A stretch of DNA of 64,000 nucleotides from Rothia halotolerans (GTDB lineage Bacteria; Actinomycetota; Actinomycetes; Actinomycetales; Micrococcaceae), in the NCBI RefSeq assembly GCF_004136635.1, contig NZ_NOIU01000003.1:186001-250000 (forward strand). The letters are read 5' to 3'. Shown here piece after piece: positions 24,947-33,034 of this stretch. Under the pieces are notes generated by a model. The model did no database searches and was not told the DNA's origin. It was given only the letters and a program-made list of their open reading frames with translations. The first letter of the stretch is position 1; each line of letters opens with the position of its first letter. Position numbers and translations under genes: made by a program.

Positions 24947-26818
24947 GTGGCAGGACTGATACGACGCGAAGACATCGACGAGGTGCGCTCACGCACCGAC
25001 ATCCGGGAGATCGTCGAGGGCTACGTGACGCTGAAGTCGGCGGGCATCGGCTCCTACAAGGGCCTCTGCCCCTTCCACGACGAGCGCACGCCCTCCTTCC
25101 ACGTCCGCCCGCAGATGGGCACCTACCACTGCTTCGGCTGCGGGGAGTCGGGGGACGTGATCGCCTTCGTCATGGCGATGGACCACACCGGCTTCAGCGA
25201 GACGGTGGAGCGTCTCGCCGCCCGGGTGGGCTATGAGCTGCACTACGAGCAGGGCTCGGGCCCCAGCCGGGAGGAGAAGGGCCGCCGGCAGCGCCTCATC
25301 GACGCCCACAAGATCGCCCAGGAGTTCTTCGAGCGCGCCCTTTACACCAAGGACGCGGCCGAGGCCCAGAAGTTCCTGGGCGGCCGGGGCTTCGACGGCG
25401 CCGCGGCGCAGCGCTTCGGCGTCGGCTTCGCCCCCCAGGGCTGGTCCCACCTGCTCAAGCACTTGCGGGACCGCGGCTTCAGCGAGGAGGAGCTCAAGGC
25501 CACGGGCATGTTCTCCGAGGGCCGCCGGGGACTCTACGACAGGTTCAGGGGCCGGCTCATGTGGCCCATCCGCAACATCGCGGGGGAGACCATCGGCTTC
25601 GGGGCCCGCAAGCTCTTCGAGGACGACCAGGGGCCGAAGTACCTCAACACCCCCGAGACGCAGCTCTACCGGAAGTCGCAGGTCCTCTACGGCATCGACC
25701 TGGCCAAGCGGAAGATCGCGCAGGGCAAGCAGCTCGTCGTCGTCGAGGGGTACACCGACGTCATGGCCGCGCACCTGGCGGGCATCGAGACGGCGGTGGC
25801 CACCTGCGGCACGGCCTTCGGCGCGGAGCACATCAAGATCGTGCGGCGGCTGCTGGGCGACGACGGCTCGGGCGGCGAGGTCATCTTCACCTTCGACGGC
25901 GACGCCGCGGGTCAGAAGGCCGCGCTGCACGCCTTCCAGGAGGACCAGCGCTTCACCGCCCAGACCTATGTGTGCGTGGCCCCCGACGGCATGGACCCCT
26001 GCGACCTGCGGCTGCGCCGGGGGGACAAGGCGGTGCGCGACCTGCTCCAGGCCAAGCGCCCGCTCTTCGAGTTCGCCATCCAGGTGACGCTGAAGGACTA
26101 CGACCTCGACTCGCTCGAGGGCCGGGTGCGGGGGATGCGCGCCGTCGCGCCCATGATCGCCTCGATCCGCGACCACGCGCTCCGTCCCGCCTATGCCCGC
26201 CGGGTGGCCGGCTGGCTGGGCCTGGACCCGCTCGAGGTGGAGCGCGCGGTCGCGACCGCCGGCGCTACCCCGCCCCCGCAGCGCCAGGAGCGCCCCGCCC
26301 AGGCCCCTGCCGACGACGACGCCCCCCGCCCCGAGATCGAGGCCCCGGACCCGCGGGACCCGGCCGCCCGGATGGAGCGGGAGGCCCTGGAGGTGCTGGT
26401 GCAGACCCCGCACCTGATCGAGGACTCGCAGTGGACGGTCCTCGCCTCGACCAGGACGCGCTACCGGATGCACCACGAGCTGCTGGCCGGCGTCCTCGCC
26501 GCGCACGCCAGGGTCCCGGCGCGCCCCGGCGCGGAGTGGGTCAACACCATCCGCGCCCACGCCCACGAGGCGACCCACGGGCTGCTGGCGCAGCTCACGG
26601 TGGCGCCCCTGCCTGCCTCGACGCCGGAACAGCTCACCCGCTACGCCGCCGCGATCCTCAACCGGCTCCTGGGACAGGAGCTCGTCGCGCAGAAGGCGGA
26701 CAAGATGGCCGAGCTGAACCGGCTGGACCCCGCGACGGACCGGGACGCCTGGCAGTCGGTGCAGCAGGAGCTGATGCGGCTGGAGATGCGCCGCCGGGAG
26801 CTCTTCGAGGCTCGGTGA
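24947..26818 (+). CDS. dnaG: DNA primase
   Basis: Makes RNA primers for replication at the fork. With start GTG 24947 it has 623 residues. The N-terminal CHC2 zinc finger uses Cys41, His44, Cys62 and Cys65 (LCPFHDERTPSF and YHCFGCGESGDV). The TOPRIM domain carries VVVEGYTDVMAAH with Glu267 and later FTFDGDAAGQKAA for metal binding. A Pro/Ala-rich linker (about 440-475) leads to the C-terminal helicase-interacting region. An in-frame ATG at 24938 would add three residues but overlaps the -10 box TAGCAT, so a leaderless GTG start fits better. It forms a pair with dgt. Confidence 0.96.
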   Translation: MAGLIRREDIDEVRSRTDIREIVEGYVTLKSAGIGSYKGLCPFHDERTPSFHVRPQMGTYHCFGCGESGDVIAFVMAMDHTGFSETVERLAARVGYELHYEQGSGPSREEKGRRQRLIDAHKIAQEFFERALYTKDAAEAQKFLGGRGFDGAAAQRFGVGFAPQGWSHLLKHLRDRGFSEEELKATGMFSEGRRGLYDRFRGRLMWPIRNIAGETIGFGARKLFEDDQGPKYLNTPETQLYRKSQVLYGIDLAKRKIAQGKQLVVVEGYTDVMAAHLAGIETAVATCGTAFGAEHIKIVRRLLGDDGSGGEVIFTFDGDAAGQKAALHAFQEDQRFTAQTYVCVAPDGMDPCDLRLRRGDKAVRDLLQAKRPLFEFAIQVTLKDYDLDSLEGRVRGMRAVAPMIASIRDHALRPAYARRVAGWLGLDPLEVERAVATAGATPPPQRQERPAQAPADDDAPRPEIEAPDPRDPAARMEREALEVLVQTPHLIEDSQWTVLASTRTRYRMHHELLAGVLAAHARVPARPGAEWVNTIRAHAHEATHGLLAQLTVAPLPASTPEQLTRYAAAILNRLLGQELVAQKADKMAELNRLDPATDRDAWQSVQQELMRLEMRRRELFEAR

Positions 26819-27033
26819 GCCGCCCCCGTGCGGGGCGCTCGCAGGAGGATCGGCGGGCCCCGCGACCGGGGGGACGACCCCAGTCGCCGGGGTGTTTCCG
26901 CGCCGGGGCGGTTCCCGCGGCTGTGAGGGCTCCGCCGCCGGAGGGTTCCGCGTCGGGAGAGCCGCGTCGGAAGGGCGGACGACGTCGTCATGGAGGGGTT
27001 ACGCCGGGTGGCGAGGCTCACTCCGGGGCGGTT

Positions 27034-27062
27034 TTGCGCGAGTCGGCGCGACCGGGTAGAGT
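27034..27062 (+). promoter_or_regulatory. Promoter of tRNA-Asn
   Basis: TTGCGC (27034-27039) and TAGAGT (27057-27062) are 17 nt apart, about 40 nt before the tRNA. The 26819-27033 stretch before it holds no gene that I can support. Only a short CGCCCC/GGGGCG stem at 26821-26837 after dnaG is notable. Confidence 0.5.
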
Positions 27063-27102
27063 CTCATGATGTTGCGAACGGGGAACCGTTCGGAGCGGGC
27101 GA

Positions 27103-27178
27103 TCCCCCGTAGCTCAATTGGCAGAGCATTCGACTGTTAATCGAAGGGTTACTGGTTCGAGTCCAGTCGGGGGAGCCA
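27103..27178 (+). tRNA. tRNA-Asn (GTT), CCA encoded
   Basis: Full cloverleaf: acceptor TCCCCCG with CGGGGGA, D-arm GCTC...GAGC, anticodon stem TTCGA/TCGAA with loop CTGTTAA (anticodon GTT), T-arm ACTGG/CCAGT with loop TTCGAGT, discriminator G and encoded CCA at 27176-27178. It is a single-gene unit followed at once by a terminator. Confidence 0.98.
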
Positions 27179-27180
27179 AC

Positions 27181-27225
27181 AAGCCGGGTCTGACCTGCGG
27201 AAACGCGGGAGAGGCCCGGCTTTTT
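27181..27225 (+). terminator. Rho-independent terminator of tRNA-Asn
   Basis: AAGCCGGG (27181-27188) pairs with CCCGGCTT (27215-27222) and a five-T run follows CCCGGC. An inner hairpin CCTGCG-GAAA-CGCGGG (27194-27209) has a GNRA tetraloop. Confidence 0.85.
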
Positions 27226-27508
27226 CCATGCCCGGGTCCGTGGAGGTGTCCACAAACTGTCCTTTTTGGCGGCGAGGATCGCCGAGAAGGGCCGGGGCGC
27301 CTCCACCGCTTAATGACGACGTCCCGCTGCACCAACGGCGCAACGGGACGGCGGAGGGAAACTGACCCACGGCAGATGTCAAATGGGGGGCCGATCTGCC
27401 GTAGGCATGTCGGACCCTCACCGACGTGTTTCAGGATAGCCCCTCCGGGCCCACCGGGAAAGCTGGGCCGACCGGCGCGGGGCGCGCTTGGGCCACGTGG
27501 GGCGATGG
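27226..27508. other. Intergenic region after tRNA-Asn, no gene recognised
   Basis: I see no convincing gene. The stretch contains small inverted repeats: GTGGA-GGTG-TCCAC at 27240-27253, and a perfect 9-bp pair ACGGCAGAT (27369-27377) with ATCTGCCGT (27394-27402). It also has several short AT-rich bits unlike coding DNA here. Function unknown. Confidence 0.5.
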
Positions 27509-27514
27509 TAAGTT
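27509..27514 (+). promoter_or_regulatory. -10 element (TAAGTT) of the Holin-X-like gene
   Basis: TAAGTT lies 35 nt before the start. TTGGGC at 27488-27493 could serve as -35, at a short 15-nt distance. Confidence 0.3.
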
Positions 27515-27549
27515 GTGATGGAAGAGAACCATCACCATGAGGAGGCTCG

Positions 27550-28422
27550 ATGTCTCACGCACCCGGACCGGCGCAGCCCGGAACCACCTCCCGGCCCCGT
27601 TCCTACCGGAGCGGGGTCGGGGCCCTCAAGAACGGGGCGACCCAGCTGCTGGGCGTCTCCAAGGTCGCCTCTCGGCTCGGCCCCAAGCAGATCAAGGACG
27701 AGCTCCAGATCGCCAAGCTGGAGATGAAGGAGAAAGGGGTCAAGTTCGGCGTCGGCGCGGCCTTCGTGGTCGCCGGCCTGGTCTTCCTCCTGCTCGCGGT
27801 CATCGCGCTCGTGGTCGCCGCCGTCGCCGGCCTGTCCAAGGTCATGGAGGCCTGGCTCGCCGCGCTGCTGATCGCCGCGCTGTTCATCGTCATCCTCGCC
27901 GTGCTCGCGCTGATCGGCGTCGCCAAGATCAAGGCGCAGCTGCCGCTGAAGCCCGAGTCGGCGATCTTCGGCCTGCTCTACGACCTCGGCGTCGCCAAGG
28001 AGGGCTCGGACTACACGGCCACCCGGGTGCGCCGCGAGATGCGCGAGAAGCAGGAGGCCAAGCAGCAGGCCAAGGACGAGGAGAACCGGCGCCGCCGCTC
28101 CGGGGAGGCGCCCGAGGTCCCCCAGCCGAACCGGGATCAGCTCGAGCAGCGCACCAAGGCGCGCCGCGATCACCTCAAGTCCCTGCGCGACGACCTGGGC
28201 CAGCAGGCCCAGGGGATCCGCTCGACGGCGTCGGGCCTGGTCGGCAAGACCAAGAACGACGCCCGGACCGCCCCGGACCAGGCGCGCTCCGCCGCCTCGG
28301 GCTTCGCCGCCAACGCCCAGGACCCGGAGGCCCTGCGGCTGCGCTGGAAGCCGCTGACCGTCCTGGCGGTCTCCCTGGGCGCGGCCGCGATCTTCCTCGC
28401 GCGCCTGCTGAAGCGCCGCTAG
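27550..28422 (+). CDS. Membrane protein resembling actinobacterial Holin-X (phage_holin_3_6)
   Basis: A 290-residue protein. Residues about 25-60 form an amphipathic segment (LGPKQIKDELQIAKLEMKEK), followed by two membrane helices at about 62-88 and 94-120. The 120-145 segment (LPLKPESAIFGLLYDL) is followed by a charged, Lys/Arg/Glu-rich coiled tail (about 155-260) and a final hydrophobic helix (about 268-285) ending in LLKRR. The front half matches what is annotated as putative Actinobacterial Holin-X. Despite the name, this is a chromosomal membrane protein of unknown role with no phage genes near. ATG 27550 follows GAGGAGG. Confidence 0.7.
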   Translation: MSHAPGPAQPGTTSRPRSYRSGVGALKNGATQLLGVSKVASRLGPKQIKDELQIAKLEMKEKGVKFGVGAAFVVAGLVFLLLAVIALVVAAVAGLSKVMEAWLAALLIAALFIVILAVLALIGVAKIKAQLPLKPESAIFGLLYDLGVAKEGSDYTATRVRREMREKQEAKQQAKDEENRRRRSGEAPEVPQPNRDQLEQRTKARRDHLKSLRDDLGQQAQGIRSTASGLVGKTKNDARTAPDQARSAASGFAANAQDPEALRLRWKPLTVLAVSLGAAAIFLARLLKRR

Positions 28423-28438
28423 GAGGACCCTTCCGCAT

Positions 28439-28492
28439 CACGACGCCGCCCGGTCGCCTCGCCACAGCGCGAGCCGGCCGGGCGGCGTCGTG
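28439..28492 (+). terminator. Long GC hairpin after the Holin-X-like gene
   Basis: CACGACGCCGCCCGG (28439-28453) pairs perfectly over 15 bp with CCGGGCGGCGTCGTG (28478-28492), with further pairing possible inside. No T-run follows. Confidence 0.65.
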
Positions 28493-28521
28493 CGCGGGGT
28501 GGGGTGGCCGGAGCCGGCCGG

Positions 28522-28527
28522 TAGACT
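28522..28527 (+). promoter_or_regulatory. -10 element (TAGACT) of the glycosyltransferase gene
   Basis: TAGACTGG lies about 43 nt before the start at 28571, the same octamer as at gatC, nusA, ribF and rpsO. Confidence 0.5.
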
Positions 28528-28570
28528 GGATCGCGGGGCCCACGGCCTCCGCGCGGAACGTTCCCGACGA

Positions 28571-29797
28571 ATGACAGCGAGAATGCAGACGAAGCCCCTG
28601 AGAATCCTCATCGGCGCGGATACCTATCCGCCGGACATCAACGGAGCCGCCCAGTTCGGGCACCGCCTGGCGGCGGGCATGCGGGACCGCGGGCACGAGG
28701 TCCACGTGGTCGCCGCCCGCACGAGCTCCGGCCCCTCCTACGAGGTGGAGATCGACGGGATCACCGAGCACCGTCTCCGGTCCCACCACCCGCCGACCCA
28801 CCCCTACTACAGGCTCTGCTTCCCGTGGGAGGCCCAGCGGCGCGTCGACGCCATCCTCGACAGGGTCAGGCCCGACGTCGTGCACATCCAGTGCCACTAC
28901 ATCGTGGGACGCATGCTGGCCCGCTCCTGCCGCAAGCGGGGCATCCGCCTGGTCGCGACCAACCACTTCATGCCGGAGAACCTCGAGCCGTTCCTGCCCT
29001 TCCCCGACTGGTTCCTCCGCGGCTTCTCGCGGATCTCCTGGAAGGACATGGAGCGGGTCCTGAGCCGGGCGGAGTACATCACGACGCCGACCCCCATCGG
29101 CGCCCGCTCGATGCGCGAGCACGGCTTCGGCCGCCACGTGGAGCCGGTCTCCAACGGCATCGACGCCGCCGCCTACGAGCCGCGCGAGGGGGAGCGGATC
29201 GAGCGGCCGGGGCACCCGGTGGTCCTGTTCACGGGCCGGCTGGCCGTGGAGAAGAACATCGACGTGCTGATCAAGGCGGTGGCCAGGCTGCCCGAGGCCG
29301 ACGGCGTCCGGCTGCACGTGGCGGGGACCGGCGAGATCGAGCCGACGCTGCGGGAGGTCGCCCGGCAGGAGGGGGTCGAGGACCGCGTCCGCTTCCTCGG
29401 CTACGTCAACGACGAGCAGCTGCGCCGGGAGTACCTGGCGGCGGACGTGTTCTGCCAGCCGGGGACGGCGGAGCTGCAGTCCCTGGTCACCCTCGAGGCG
29501 ATGTCCGCCTCCACCCCGGTGGTGCTCGCCGACGCGCTGGCCCTTCCCCACCTCGTGCGCGAGGGGGGCAACGGCCACCTCTTCCGCCCGGGCGACCCCG
29601 AGGACCTGGCCGAGAAGCTGCGTACGGTGCTGGAGCTCCCGGAGGAGGAGCGGCGGCGGATGGGGCGGGTGAGCCATGAGATCGTGCGGCACCACTCGGT
29701 GGAGCGGACCTGGGACACCTTCGAGGCCATGTACCGGGGCGAGTACCGCACCGAGGCCGGGCGCGGCTGCGCCGGAACCGGTGAAGGCCTGGGGTAG
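28571..29797 (+). CDS. GT4-family glycosyltransferase
   Basis: Retaining glycosyltransferase of 408 residues with the two Rossmann domains of the GT-B fold. The N-terminal domain has ADTYPPDINGAAQFGHRLA, typical of PimB/MgtA-like enzymes that act on lipid acceptors, and the linker VSNGID. The C-terminal nucleotide-sugar domain has VLFTGRLAVEKNIDVLIKA and the ESL-like motif GTAELQSLVTLEAMSASTPVV, where the usual first Glu of EX7E is present. No signal or membrane helix is seen, so it is likely peripheral on the inner membrane face. ATG 28571 or 28583 may be the start. The sugar donor and acceptor are not determinable by eye. Confidence 0.87.
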   Translation: MTARMQTKPLRILIGADTYPPDINGAAQFGHRLAAGMRDRGHEVHVVAARTSSGPSYEVEIDGITEHRLRSHHPPTHPYYRLCFPWEAQRRVDAILDRVRPDVVHIQCHYIVGRMLARSCRKRGIRLVATNHFMPENLEPFLPFPDWFLRGFSRISWKDMERVLSRAEYITTPTPIGARSMREHGFGRHVEPVSNGIDAAAYEPREGERIERPGHPVVLFTGRLAVEKNIDVLIKAVARLPEADGVRLHVAGTGEIEPTLREVARQEGVEDRVRFLGYVNDEQLRREYLAADVFCQPGTAELQSLVTLEAMSASTPVVLADALALPHLVREGGNGHLFRPGDPEDLAEKLRTVLELPEEERRRMGRVSHEIVRHHSVERTWDTFEAMYRGEYRTEAGRGCAGTGEGLG

Positions 29798-29800
29798 TGT
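29795..29800 (+). promoter_or_regulatory. -10 element (TAGTGT) of the CAT-anticodon tRNA
   Basis: TAGTGT overlaps the stop of the glycosyltransferase gene and lies 28 nt before the tRNA, so the tRNA promoter sits inside the end of that gene. Confidence 0.4.
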
Positions 29801-29827
29801 GATGTCTCGGCCGGCTCGTCCGGCCGC

Positions 29828-29901
29828 GGGGGGTTAGCTCAGCTGGTCAGAGCAGAGGACTCATAATCCTTGGGTCGCGGGTTCAAGCCCCGCACCCCCT
29901 A
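29828..29901 (+). tRNA. tRNA with CAT anticodon (elongator Met or Ile2)
   Basis: Cloverleaf of 74 nt: acceptor GGGGGGT with ACCCCCT, anticodon stem GAGGA/TCCTT with loop CTCATAA (anticodon CAT), T-arm GCGGG/CCCGC with loop TTCAAGC, discriminator A. CCA is not encoded (CCG follows). The first acceptor pair is G1-U72, a wobble. The variable loop and T-loop resemble tRNA-Ile2 of E. coli (ileX), whose C34 is changed to lysidine, but elongator tRNA-Met is equally possible from sequence. It is not the initiator, because the anticodon stem lacks the three G-C pairs. Confidence 0.93.
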
Positions 29902-29907
29902 CCGAGG

Positions 29908-29946
29908 AGGCCCTCGTCCGCGCGCTCACGGCGCGGACGAGGGCCT
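29908..29946 (+). terminator. Terminator of the CAT-anticodon tRNA
   Basis: GGCCCTCGTCCGCGC (29909-29923) pairs perfectly with GCGCGGACGAGGGCC (29931-29945), with A29908-T29946 extending the stem. Only TT follows. Confidence 0.75.
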
Positions 29947-29989
29947 TCGTCGTTGCTGGAGCAGGCGGGGCGGGGGCAAGCCGTTCGTC

Positions 29990-30240
29990 CAACTCGTTCC
30001 CCAACTATATTCGTTTACGACTCAGTGCTCCTTGTCACACCACTTAATGCATATCCATTAGGGGAAACGGATCATTAGTTTCCACTGGGTGCTGAAATTG
30101 CCTCTGCCCTAACGGGAGCTACTGTAACTCCAAAGTGTACTGAAGCGTATTTTTTAGATGACCCCTACATTTCGCGATTCCCTCATCCAAAAGTTTGATG
30201 CTTCCTCATTCTTTAGTTTTGAACTAAGCTATGGATTTAA
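29990..30240. other. AT-rich intergenic patch (42% GC)
   Basis: Direct count of 30001-30240 gives 100 G+C of 240 (42%) against about 72% around it. No gene is recognisable. It contains an imperfect inverted repeat CTTTAGTT/AACTAAG near 30211-30227. It follows a tRNA gene and precedes a TetR regulator, so it may be a remnant of transferred DNA or a strongly AT-rich promoter region. I found no integrase and no copy of the tRNA 3' end. Confidence 0.85.
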
Positions 30241-30308
30241 ATTCACGGGCCGTGGGAGGGGTGCCTTCGCAGACGAAGGCGCCGGGCGGCCGGATGGAAG
30301 GAAACGCC

Positions 30309-30902
30309 ATGAATCGGATGACTCGGCATCATCGTGAGCAGCTGCGCCGCAAGATCCTCGACAGCTCGCGGGAGCTGTTCGTCATGCAGGGGTGCTACGG
30401 CGCCACCATGGACGACGTCGCGGTGGTCAGCGGCCTCTCCAAGCCCGCCCTCTACCGCCACTTCGACAGCAAGGACGACCTGTGCATCGCCGTCGTCGAG
30501 GAGTGCTCGGACTTCGTCGAGTCGCTGATCTCGCCCTCGCTGTTCACGGGGCTCAGCCTCGAGGAGCGGGTCTCCCGCATGATCGCCCTGTTCATCGGGC
30601 TGGCCGTGGACCACCCCCACGTATACGCCATCGTCTTCGAGTCGGACATGGGTCACATCCCCGAGGTCGGGGATCGGCTGGGGGACCTGCGGGACACCCT
30701 CCTCCACTCGCTGACGGTGGGGGCCGAGGAGGGGCTGGTCGCCGAGGCGACGGACGAGTTCGCGCTGCGCGCCGAGATGATGCTCGCGGCGGTCATCCCC
30801 CTGTCCAAGCGGATCGGCGTCGAGTCCACGGTCATGAAGCGGGAGAACCTCCAGAAGGTGCTGTTCGACGCGATGTGGGGCGGTCTGAGGTCGGCGGCCT
30901 GA
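30309..30902 (+). CDS. TetR-family transcriptional regulator
   Basis: A 197-residue one-component regulator. The N-terminal helix-turn-helix is RRKILDSSRELFVMQGCYGA followed by TMDDVAVVSGLSKPALYRHF, a textbook TetR DNA-binding domain. The rest is a helical ligand-binding domain of no recognisable subtype. I chose ATG 30309 because GAAGGAAA precedes it, though earlier in-frame starts exist (30231, 30294). It lies directly behind the AT-rich patch. No obvious target operon adjoins it, and its 3' end overlaps the convergent M23-like gene by 71 nt. The target is unknown. Confidence 0.85.
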   Translation: MNRMTRHHREQLRRKILDSSRELFVMQGCYGATMDDVAVVSGLSKPALYRHFDSKDDLCIAVVEECSDFVESLISPSLFTGLSLEERVSRMIALFIGLAVDHPHVYAIVFESDMGHIPEVGDRLGDLRDTLLHSLTVGAEEGLVAEATDEFALRAEMMLAAVIPLSKRIGVESTVMKRENLQKVLFDAMWGGLRSAA

Positions 30903-31584
30903 GCGAGGGAGCGGCCGGGGCCGCCGCGTCCGGAGGGTGGGTCGGGGCCTGAGGCCCCGGTCGCGAGGCCGGACGCGGCGGCGGCAGCAGGACGGAAGGC
31001 GCCAGACGGCGCACGTAGGCGAGCGGGTGGAGATACCGCTCGCCTCTCCGCACGCCCCAGTGCAGGCAGCTGCCGCAGGGCTCGTGGGGGAGGTCGGGGT
31101 CCCGGCGGGCGATCTCCTCCCCGCGGCGGACCGGCCGGCCCCGGGCGAGCTGGTCGACCACCGGCTCGAAGCTGATGCGCTCACCGGTGCGCGCGGTCAC
31201 CGTGATCACGCCGCGGTGCACCACCCTGCCGGAGAAGGTCACGACGCCGTCCGCGGGGGAGAGGACCGGCTGCCCCGGCGAGGCCGCCAGGTCCACGCCG
31301 CGGTGCCCGGGGAGCCACTTCCGCTCGGGTGGGTCGAAGGCCCCCACCACGGCGGGGATGGGAGAGAGCGGCCAGGACCATCGTGGGGAGGGATGCGGGG
31401 CGGCCCCGCGCCCGATCGGCGCGGTCCGCTCCGCGCGGATTGCGCCCTCGGTCAGAGCCGCTGCTTCGGTCGGCGCGCTCCGGGAGGGAGCGGCGGCCTG
31501 TGCCCTCCCCGCGGACGCCGCCAGTGGGTCCGAGGCCAGCACGAGGATCCCGAGGAGCGCGAGGATGAGGTTCATGCGCCCCAT
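30832..31584 (-). CDS. Exported M23/LytM-like peptidase-domain protein
   Basis: About 250 residues. The N-end MGRMNLILALLGILVLASDPLAAS is a signal peptide or membrane anchor. The LytM fold is seen in PVVGAFDPPERKWLPGHRGV-type sequence with HRGVDLAASPGQPV (HxxxD zinc ligands), then GDGVVTFSGRV-like strands. The second zinc motif HxH reads SCLHWGV, so the first His is Cys and hydrolysis is doubtful. The C-terminal 60 residues are Pro/Ala-rich and overlap the end of the convergent TetR gene by 71 nt. An M23 gene next to rpsB is common in actinobacteria. The start could be 31584 or 31575. Confidence 0.78.
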   Translation of the reverse strand: MGRMNLILALLGILVLASDPLAASAGRAQAAAPSRSAPTEAAALTEGAIRAERTAPIGRGAAPHPSPRWSWPLSPIPAVVGAFDPPERKWLPGHRGVDLAASPGQPVLSPADGVVTFSGRVVHRGVITVTARTGERISFEPVVDQLARGRPVRRGEEIARRDPDLPHEPCGSCLHWGVRRGERYLHPLAYVRRLAPSVLLPPPRPASRPGPQAPTHPPDAAAPAAPSLRPPTSDRPTSRRTAPSGGSPAS

Positions 31585-31699
31585 CCCACCCGATCCGGCG
31601 CGGTCGCGGGCCCGCCCGGGGCGCACTCGCCCCCGTCCTGGGGAGGATCCGTGGCGAAGACGACGGTCCGACGGGACTGTGGACGGCCCCTCGGTGCTG

Positions 31700-31705
31700 T
31701 ATAGT
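31700..31705 (+). promoter_or_regulatory. -10 element (TATAGT) of rpsB-tsf
   Basis: TATAGT is close to the ideal -10 and suits a strong ribosomal promoter. It predicts a leader of about 275 nt up to the rpsB start. Confidence 0.5.
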
Positions 31706-31711
31706 TGACGC

Positions 31712-31985
31712 GGCAGTGGTAGCCGTGTGCCCACTGACTTCGCGTGGTTCGCGCGCTGGAGCAGCCCCTGAGGGGATGCGCCGCCGCGGGGACGGCCACC
31801 GGTCCATCGTCCGCTCGCGGACATGGTGACGGCCGTCCGGGACCAGGGCCTTCCGGGCCCGCGTCCCGCGAGCCGCCAGGTCCGACGCAAGCCGCCCGGC
31901 GAGCGTCGGAGGAAGCAACCGATAACTACGAGAGCGGTGCGTGACCCTAAGGAACATGGGGCGTGCCGCACCTAAGGAGACGACT
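31712..31985 (+). other. Long 5' leader of rpsB
   Basis: No gene is recognisable between the promoter and rpsB. The GC-rich sequence can fold extensively. Ribosomal protein S2 represses its own mRNA through the leader in other bacteria, so a regulatory leader is plausible, but I cannot match a named motif. Confidence 0.35.
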
Positions 31986-32909
31986 TTGCCCGTCGTAACA
32001 ATGCGCCAGCTGCTCGATTCCGGTGTCCACTTCGGTCACCAGACCCGCCGCTGGAACCCGAAGATGAAGCGCTACATCTTCACCGAGCGCAACGGCATCT
32101 ACATCGTGGACCTGCAGCAGTCGCTGGAGTTCATCGACCGTGCCTTCGAGGCCGTCAAGGCCACCGTCGCCCATGGCGGCACCATCCTGTTCGTCGGCAC
32201 CAAGAAGCAGGCCCAGGAGACCATCGCCGAGCAGGCGACCCGCGTCAACATGCCCTACGTCAACCACCGTTGGCTCGGCGGCATGCTCACCAACTTCGCC
32301 ACCGTCTCCAAGCGCATCGAGCGCATGAAGGAGCTCGAGCAGGTCGACTTCGACGACGTCGCCGGCTCGCAGTACACCAAGAAGGAGCTGCTGCTCCTGC
32401 GCCGCGAGTTCGAGAAGCTCGAGAAGACCCTCGGCGGCATCCGCAACCTCACCAAGGCGCCGTCCCTGGTGTGGGTCGTGGACACCAACAAGGAGCACCT
32501 CGCGGTGGACGAGGCCAAGAAGCTGGGCATCCCGGTCGTGGCCATCCTGGACACCAACTGCGATCCGGACGAGGTCAACTTCCCGATCCCGGGCAACGAC
32601 GACGCCATCCGCTCCGTGAACCTGCTGACCCGCGTCGTCGCCGACGCCGTGGCCGCCGGCCTGATGGAGCGCAACAACAAGCAGTCGGGCCAGGGGAGCT
32701 CCGCCGAGGAGCCCATGGCCGAGTGGGAGAAGGAGCTGCTCGAGCAGCACGAGTCCCAGCAGGCCGCGGCGGCCCAGTCCGAGGTCGTCGAGCCGGCTCC
32801 GGAGGCCGCGGCCGCCGAGTCGGAGATCGCGCAGCCCGAGACCGCCGAGCCCCAGCCGGTGGACACCGTCGAGCAGGGCGAGAGCGTCCAGCAGGGCGGC
32901 ACCGCCTAA
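31986..32909 (+). CDS. rpsB: Small ribosomal subunit protein S2
   Basis: S2 binds the head of the 30S subunit and is needed for docking of S1-type activity. The 307-residue product begins [20 protein letters not shown] and contains [46 protein letters not shown] and the C-terminal [13 protein letters not shown]. Start TTG 31986 is chosen because AAGGAG (31974-31979) precedes it and the actinobacterial N-end is conserved here. An acidic Ala/Glu/Gln-rich tail of about 55 residues extends the usual length. It forms a unit with tsf across an attenuating hairpin. Confidence 0.97.
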   Translation: MPVVTMRQLLDSGVHFGHQTRRWNPKMKRYIFTERNGIYIVDLQQSLEFIDRAFEAVKATVAHGGTILFVGTKKQAQETIAEQATRVNMPYVNHRWLGGMLTNFATVSKRIERMKELEQVDFDDVAGSQYTKKELLLLRREFEKLEKTLGGIRNLTKAPSLVWVVDTNKEHLAVDEAKKLGIPVVAILDTNCDPDEVNFPIPGNDDAIRSVNLLTRVVADAVAAGLMERNNKQSGQGSSAEEPMAEWEKELLEQHESQQAAAAQSEVVEPAPEAAAAESEIAQPETAEPQPVDTVEQGESVQQGGTA

Positions 32910-32962
32910 GGCGAGTCACCTCAGGCCGAGCGGCGGGCCCACCCGGCCCGCGACAGCCTGTC

Positions 32963-32993
32963 ACGGGGCCGGGCCGCACCGGCCCGGCCCCGT
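32963..32993 (+). terminator. Hairpin between rpsB and tsf
   Basis: ACGGGGCCGGGCC (32963-32975) pairs perfectly with GGCCCGGCCCCGT (32981-32993), followed by CTTCT. It probably lowers tsf expression relative to rpsB or ends part of the transcripts. Confidence 0.7.
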
Positions 32994-33034
32994 CTTCTCA
33001 CCGTGATCATCACGTAACCGCAAAGGAAGTTCAT

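Noticed and set aside
27550-28422. Prophage remnant because of a holin-family match
   Set aside because: Holin-X-like proteins are common chromosomal genes in actinobacteria. No phage structural, lysis or integrase gene is nearby.
29828-30902. Integrated element bounded by att repeats at the CAT tRNA
   Set aside because: I could not find a second copy of the tRNA 3' end, and no integrase is present. Only the composition shift is supported.
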